From: Unio delphinus
Lineage: Eukaryota > Mollusca > Bivalvia > Unionida > Unionidae
Length of the DNA: 64,000 bases
Direction: 5' to 3'
NCBI GenBank assembly: GCA_029339505.1
Contig: JAQISU010000081.1
Location: 18,328,001 to 18,392,000, forward strand
Within the stretch, counting starts at the first letter, position 1, and every line of letters begins with the position of its first letter. The position numbers were made by a program, and so were the translations under genes. The notes under the pieces were generated by a model. That model saw only the letters and a list, made by a program, of their open reading frames with translations, searched no databases and was not told the origin of the DNA. Shown piece after piece: positions 13,901 through 21,720 of the stretch.

Positions 13901-16900
13901 CACCAACAAAACAGAAATACTTCAAATAGGAAACTGGAGAGGCAAGCAACATGGGCTATCTCTTCATTAAATTAAAGACCAAGTAAAAACGTTAGGTGTA
14001 AATTTTGGGAAAAATGAGGAAAAACAAAACCTCAAAGAAATCAGGGAGAATATCATAAAAAACATACAAATCTGGGCGCTTACGCCAATATGCCTATTGG
14101 AATGGGTACAGGTTACAAAAAATTATATGTATGTGCACCTAAACTATAAATTAAAATCGCTAGACATAAAAAATGCAACACTAAAAAAATAGATAACGAA
14201 ATTATTAAATACTTATGGGGATTTAAAATGCACTACATAAACAAAGAAACTCTATATAGGGAAGGAAACTGGGTCAGATCAGGGTCATTAAAAATGAAAA
14301 GTATTCTGTTCAAATACATGCATGATGCATGGTTTACAGGAGAAAATGCAGTGAGAAGGCATATGATCATAGTGTCGCTTGAATGTCCACTGTGTAAAAA
14401 CTATTCTTTTTCAAAAGAAACATACTATAACTCAATGTAGAATAAATAAACAAGAAAGAGAAGACATAATCACACAAATTAATAAAAAGAAACCATATAA
14501 TGATAAACAACTACTATACCTAGATGGAAAATTTACCAAAGCTGAACTATATGAAATAACAAACTGTTTAGTTAGGAATATGATAGTATGCAGGGCAGTA
14601 ATAAAAATAGGGCAATAAGGAGAGATTTGAGGATACAGGGACCTCAGGAGGAGAAGTACTAGTAAGGATAACACGAGGCTAAATCACATGGCGCCACGCG
14701 AAGTGGGCAGGCCCGTGAAAGAGCTGGGAAATAAATTCACCTAGAGGAAATATACACAACAACACAGCTCACGCATTAGATAGATAGCAATTAAGTCAAG
14801 AAAACATGGCATATATAAAGCATGCAACCATATTAAAGTCACTTGTGACCTAAATAAGATAAATATGTTTACTCTGTAGAGCTTCACATGAACTATACAG
14901 AAAGCCCGTTTAGAGGGAGTATAAATTACAAATTTTCGAGCATGGAATAAGGATTAAATAAATAAATAAAAAGAGGATGAAAGAATGATCGAAACAGGTG
15001 AAGTACAAATAAAATAAAAAAAATGTACCGAACCCAACTCAACCAAAGTAGACCTAATGAATAAATAAGGAAATATACAAGTCATGGAACGGAAACACAA
15101 TCTTTAATACATTAAAGATGGGTGTGTAACCAATGTTAAATTTAAAACAGAATACACCATGATTGTACAAAATTCAAAAGCAACATAAAACTATTTAAAC
15201 AGAAGTATTTTATAAAAAGCACAACAAGTGAAGACCGGTTTTCTGGGTCGATGAACTAATAGACAACTGGGAAATATGATATAGAATGGCTATCCTAACA
15301 AATACATTGTATATATAAGTATGCATATAGCAACATACATATAGCACATCACAAATTGCATACACAGGATTTAGGAAACCCCTAGCCAGGGTTAATTTAT
15401 GGAAAAAGAGATAAAGGAAACCCACGATGGGATTTTTAAAAAAACCAACTTGAGGAAACCGTCTCATAGAAAACATTAGGGACCAAATACCTCTTATTTA
15501 TATATAATCCCGATGGGAAAAAATTAAGGTTAGGTTTAAAAGTAAAGAAAACATTATATTATATTACATCCAACAACACATCAGTGGGAATACACTCACA
15601 CATAAACACTTTTTCTAGTTTTTTCAAATAGGGGGAGGGGCATCTGTCTGGTGCCCCCCCCCCAAAAAAAAATAGATACATTTTAGGAATGCAATTTATA
15701 TATCATTCTATTGGGAGGTAGGATTAAAAAGTAATTTTAATTATGTAACAATGACAATCACTATGCATGGCATAAGGTCTGTGGGTTGTCTTAGGGACAT
15801 TGTGTTCTGGAATCTTCTGGTTCACCCTCATGGGAGGACAAATACTCATTGTATGGTCTGGGTATTTACACCAAGAAAAGTACCAGCTATGCAATAGCAA
15901 ATGGTATGGTATCACTGATATTAAACTATTTTTCCCTACTTGAGAGAGGCAAAATGTCTCCAAATCCCCTCCAATCCAACACACTTTAAAAAAAAAAAAA
16001 ACTGTTTGTACTAGCATTTATGAGCATGTAAGCATAATAATGGCTATATGTCGGCAATTAAAGACAAAATTCAAAAAAAAAAGTAGAAATGATGAATTGC
16101 ACCAAAGTTTAAAAAATTAAACCTGTTAAAAAAATGTAAACATTAAGTAAAACAAAATATAAAGATCAATGAATAATATAGTATTTCAAAATATAAAATA
16201 TAGGTAAATCTTAAAATTCTAAAACCAGGCCCAGCCCAAGGCAGCATGCAGGGCCCAATGCAGCAAGAGATGAGCTTGGGACCCCAAGCAAAAATTGCAT
16301 TACCGGTACCTGAAAGTGTGGGGCCCTAGGTGGCTGCCTCATTCACCTTGCCATAGAGCCAGACCCGCCTAAAACCAGGGTAAAAATCTGTTGAATAAAC
16401 TGCCTTCCTTCCAAAAACTACTTCTGTCTCAAAATATGGAAAAATACGCACAACAAGAATGTATTCCCGTATCAGTTGTTCACCCTAAATTGTACTAACA
16501 ATTTCACATTAATCCAGAAACTATCCAAAGGTATTCTGAATGACAGTTGTAACGGAAGAATCACAAAATTTTAGGGTAATCCCATGAAAGTAAAAATATC
16601 AATAAAGGCGTTCAAAGTTTCACATATTAAAACTGAATTATTCAAATGGTCAAGTCCTTGAATAATTTCACATGCCCTTCAAGGTACTGACTGTTTCAGA
16701 ATAGTTGTTTCCAGTCTGTTAATCAAACAAACATATTAAATAAATCATGATTGCCTTATACAACTATTACAAAATGGGCATATGAAGAATCCTAATATAT
16801 ATATATATATATATATGTACACACCAAATCAACAAAATCTATATTACTAAAAAGATTCTTTAATATTCAAGTTGTCAAATTGTGAAATTCCTAACATTCA

Positions 16901-19900
16901 TGTTCTGACCTCAAATGATTGAGTCGATCAACAACTAGGTGTGCATGATATCTCTAGAGATCAAACCCACTCCAAGTAACATATGATATTTTCATGACCT
17001 CCAATCAAAATGACCTTGGCAACTGGCCTTTGTTTATGAATGAAAATCTACATGTATTGTACATGTACTTTTACTATAACACAAACCAGCCACTGAAATT
17101 AAAGAATTAAAATATAAATATCATAAACCTAAATGACTTAAATAAAACCAAATTATAGATTAATATTTGATACAGATGTCTGTAATATTTAACTCTTGCA
17201 AACCCCAGGAAGAACCACCCATAAAATGCTACTAGCAGGCTTTCTCATGTACCAACATTAGTCAAGCCTGAGACTCGAACCCACGCAGACAGAAGTGAGA
17301 TGGCAGTGATCCAGAACGGTGGGCTCTTCAGACCACTTGGCCACTTGGGGCCCCGTAAATATTATGTGATCACTACCCCAAAAGAATAATGGCATGTAAA
17401 AAGTCAGTGCTGTTGCTAAGTCAGGTATTTATCATCTGTTTTGTGCACCTAGATAACTCCATAAAACTCAAAATGTATGAAAAGCATATGTGTGAGTGTG
17501 CGTGTGTCTGTGATTTGAATTTTCAATGTAGCTTTTAAATATTTTCAGTCATATTGCTACGATGCCTGCAGTGTAGCAGTTTTGGAGTGATATTTAGCAC
17601 TGAGGCATCATACCAAAGACATGTAGCATTATGTCCCACCCAGTCACATTATTCTGACACCAGGTCGATCCATCATAACTCTAACCTCTTAATGCTGAAC
17701 GCCAAGCGAGGCAGCTGCTAGTACCACTTTTATAAGTCTTTGGTATAGCTCAACAGGGGTTTGAACCCATGACCTCCTGCCACCAAAGTGGTCGAAAAGC
17801 ATTGGACAAATCTGTACATATGTATTGAAAAAGTATGAAAAGCACAGGACAAACCTACAACGTGAAAATGGATGAAAAGTAGAGAAACAAACTTAACTCT
17901 TTAAAAATTCCAGAGAAATTATATGGGTGTATGTCCATCATAAACTTAAATAATATGAAGTCAACACATAATTACCTGGACATAGAAAATTTTGATAATA
18001 TTTTTTTTTTATATCCAAGGGATAGCAAATAGAATGCACAACAGCACATGTCAGAAGAGGGAGAGGTAGCTGAAAGGTACTAATTTTATTCAAATATGGA
18101 TGGTGGTGGGAAAGTTAGACTCTTCTAAGCATTCTATGTTGAATAGTCGAACTGAAATTGTATGGGTGGAGTCTTTGAAGTCCCTTACAAACCCAACCCC
18201 TTCTTAAATAATTATGAAATACTGCTAATAACAAACTTACTGACAGCTGGCAGTTTCGAGACCATCTATTATAAAACATCGTCCCCCATTTAAGCATCCT
18301 GTCATCATGATCTGAGTCGCATTGCATGGGGACTCGTGCGCACTGGTTGACCCATTGGGATTGAAGATGGGGGGTTGGGGGCTGCTAGGGGTGGCTGGCA
18401 CTCTTCCACAACCCTCTGGAAAAAAATCCAGCAATACATGAAACTTAGTTTTAAAAAGTCCCTTACGTGGCATCACATTTCAAATTAAAATTTCAGTTAT
18501 GCAAAGAATGAACAACTGAATTGTGCTGAAAAATTAACCAAATGAATGAAAATCATGCATAATCTTTTCAATAGATTTAGTAAGGGCAACCATATTTAAT
18601 GGTATAACAGCATCATCTGTGTAAATCTGGAAGGGGTTAAAGTTGGGACATCCATCAATTTTGGGTAAATTCTGTTCAGCAATTTTGTAAGAAAAAGTTT
18701 TTAAATGTTTTACTGTTGTTAGTAATGACCATTTTTTAAAATAAGATATATGTCAGCTTGCTATTCTATTGATTTGAAATTGCTAGACTCCAACTCTAAC
18801 CTTCTGAAGTAAAACATTTTCTTGATTAATTAAACATAAAGTTCCTGGACAATTTCTTGAGTTTTGACAAAGTAGATAGACCAATGACCTGAATAATGTA
18901 ATTGACAGGTCCAGAACTCAAGTAGGCAAAAATGGAGCTTGAAAGTATTACCTGGCCTGAGCTTTGCTTCAGGTATGGTGAAACAAAATCACTCCCCTTT
19001 TGACTGCCAAACCAAGCAGTAACTTAAATCATCTTTTCATGTGGAAATTTCAGCCACATGCTGCCTCAGTGAAACAGACATTCTGAATTCACTACAATTC
19101 CCAGTTAATTTCTCTGTCTGAGAATATTATTGATGAACACTATGTATTTCCAGCGAGTAAATAATTTGAATAAATAAATTCTAACCCAAATTAAATGCTG
19201 AACGCAACAATAAGACTGATTTCTGATTCAGATGTTATTGCAGGAATGAGTAATTTCTCATGTAAACAAGATCACACTTTGCAATTTCTTAGTTTTAAGA
19301 ACTATTACTTAATGGAAAATTCCATCCTAGAAGATTCTGTTACTAAAACAACATGGTGAACGTAATGTTCTTGACTCATTCCATGACAATGTATTATTTA
19401 CCAAAATAAAAACATCAGCGTCTCTAGTCAGTGACTAAATGAACTTAATTTTGGAAATGATCAAGTCAAAAATACAATTATCCAAACCCACAAACAATGC
19501 AAATTAAATATACATAACAATTATAACTCATCTCTATTCACATTCAGCAGACATTAAGTCCTTATTATTGCAAATTGATAATTGCAATTCAATGATGAAT
19601 AACAATAACCAATCAATGATGTCAATGACCTTCTTGCAAATGAAACATTGTTTGATTCTCATGGCAAAAGCTATTTGTACAACAAATACACAGCTGTAAA
19701 TGCAAGCAGTATTGGCAATACTAAACAAGGGCACTCAAAGGGACAATTCTATGACATAAATTTCCAAAAATTCTATGACATAAATTTCCAAAAATTCTAG
19801 ATAAGATCATTTGTTACTTGCCAAGTGATGAAACCATCTCTAATACATGCATTCTCAAGAGACAAGATTTTCAAATTATGCATTGTGGTGGCCATATTAA

Positions 19901-21660
19901 AAGATCAGCACCATTTTTATTTACTACCTACCAAATATCATAAGCAGTCTTTCAGTGAAAATCCCCTTGTTCATATGACCATCCATTCAGAAAGAGTAAC
20001 AAGATTTTCAAGATGACTGACATGGTGGCCATATTGGATGTTTGTGATCCAGACATTGGGATTAATGCGTCCGTAAAGTTTCATGGCATACTTTGAAGTG
20101 ATTCAGAGGCAATAATGAAAGCAAACTAGCACAAATGGATGGACTGACAATGGATAACAGACCATCTATAAGCTGTTCTGGTCTCTGACCAGTAGAGAAT
20201 ATGAATACAATCTACTTAAAAGAAAATCATATAAAATACATTACAACTGCAAAGAATGTCTGTACTGTTAGAAATAAAAACCAGTGTTTTAACAAATGAA
20301 TACTTACTCCTTCTACATTTGTTTATAGCATTTATGGCAGTCCTTTCATCACAGCTGACAATGTGAAAGCATAGGTAAAAACTTACAAACAAACTCACAT
20401 AAAATATTTCCACTTTCTTTCTGTTACACATTTGAGGTTTGACGTAATCCTGGTTGAGTGAAAGGCGGAATTTATTCTGGCATTTCTGTTCCTATTTGCT
20501 CATCCCCATTTCATAAAAGCCCACCAGATCCTTAAAATAGTTAAACCATGACTTTCTGTTATCAATATGCATCAGTTAAAATCAATTGATGCACAAAATC
20601 TAATCAAAGAAACTAGGCACAACACCTTGAAGCAAGTTTATTTCAGCCACACCAGATATGTTGTTAAGCGTATCTAATGCATACCAATCACTGCATGCCA
20701 TGCTGACTTTGAACTTTATATTGTAAATGTGGAAATAACTCCTAGAGCCTCCATTCATTCATTCATTCATTCATTCATTCATTCATTCATTCATTCATTC
20801 ATTCATTCATTCATTCATTCATTCATTCATTCATTTCACTAATCATTTACTGAAATAAAAATCAGTCACAAACTGCATACAATTTACATCCATAATATTG
20901 TATTATTTCTCATCTGATCAGCAAGCCCAATACATGTTTCAGAAAAGTGAGGGAATGGATTTAACAATGGATACAGCTTTCATGAACTGGATGGCTAGAT
21001 TTTAAACTTCAAATTAGCTGCAGTGCTACACATATTGGATTTCAGAATGTCGCCATATTTTAATTTGAAATAAACTGGACATTATTCAAAGTCTTTTGGA
21101 GAAAACCCCATGTCCTAATGATCATCAATTCAATTGTCATGGCAGCCATACTGGATGTATGGCTGGAACCATTTTCATTTAGAACCAACTACGTATCATA
21201 AGAAGTCTATGATGAAAACTATATGTTGATATAGCTGACCATTAAAAAGAGCAGCTGATTTAACAATATTTTCAAGCCATGCTGTGGCCGCTATACTGGT
21301 GGTCAGTTTGACACCATTTTAGAAGTCTTCTGGTGAAAACCCCACACCAATATCACTTTCTGTTCAAGCAGAGTTGTGATAAGATTTTTTTACAATGGCT
21401 GCCATGGAAGTCAGATTGGATGCTAGACTGGCTGCATTTTCATTTAGGAACAACTAGATATCATAATAAGTCTTCTAGTGATATGAGCAAAGATTTAGGT
21501 GAAGTAGATTTTCAAGATGCAAGCAATATTGTCTACATTGGATGTCAGATCAGCTTTATTTTCATTTAGGCCAAAGAAAATGTGTATTTCTAGTCAGCCA
21601 ACTATCCCTGTCTCTCACTGCCAACTCTAGCAATTTGTGCCCCATTCTAATAACAATGAA

Positions 21661-21720
<60 letters not shown>

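Larger units (their letters stand above)
10930..14800 (+). mobile_element. Decayed Tx1/L1-like LINE, antisense inside the EGF-ligand intron
   Basis: A nearly full-length non-LTR element is on the plus strand. It has a degenerate ORF1-like region (about 11040-11760), a complete APE endonuclease domain (11773-12578), a reverse transcriptase with recognisable blocks (about 13080-13950), and a C-terminal region with a Cys motif (LECPLCK, 14370-14400). The A-rich 3' sequence may continue to about 15550; no clear target duplication or tail was found. The RT block KAPGRDGLSAEFYKKF and the block LRNWRPLSLLNIDYKI point to the L1/Tx1 group. Many stops and frameshifts make it inactive. Confidence 0.85.

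Noticed and set aside
15724..16017. 97-codon minus-strand frame
   Set aside because: It starts on a poly-T run, has no domain, and does not fit the phase of the EGF-ligand exons.
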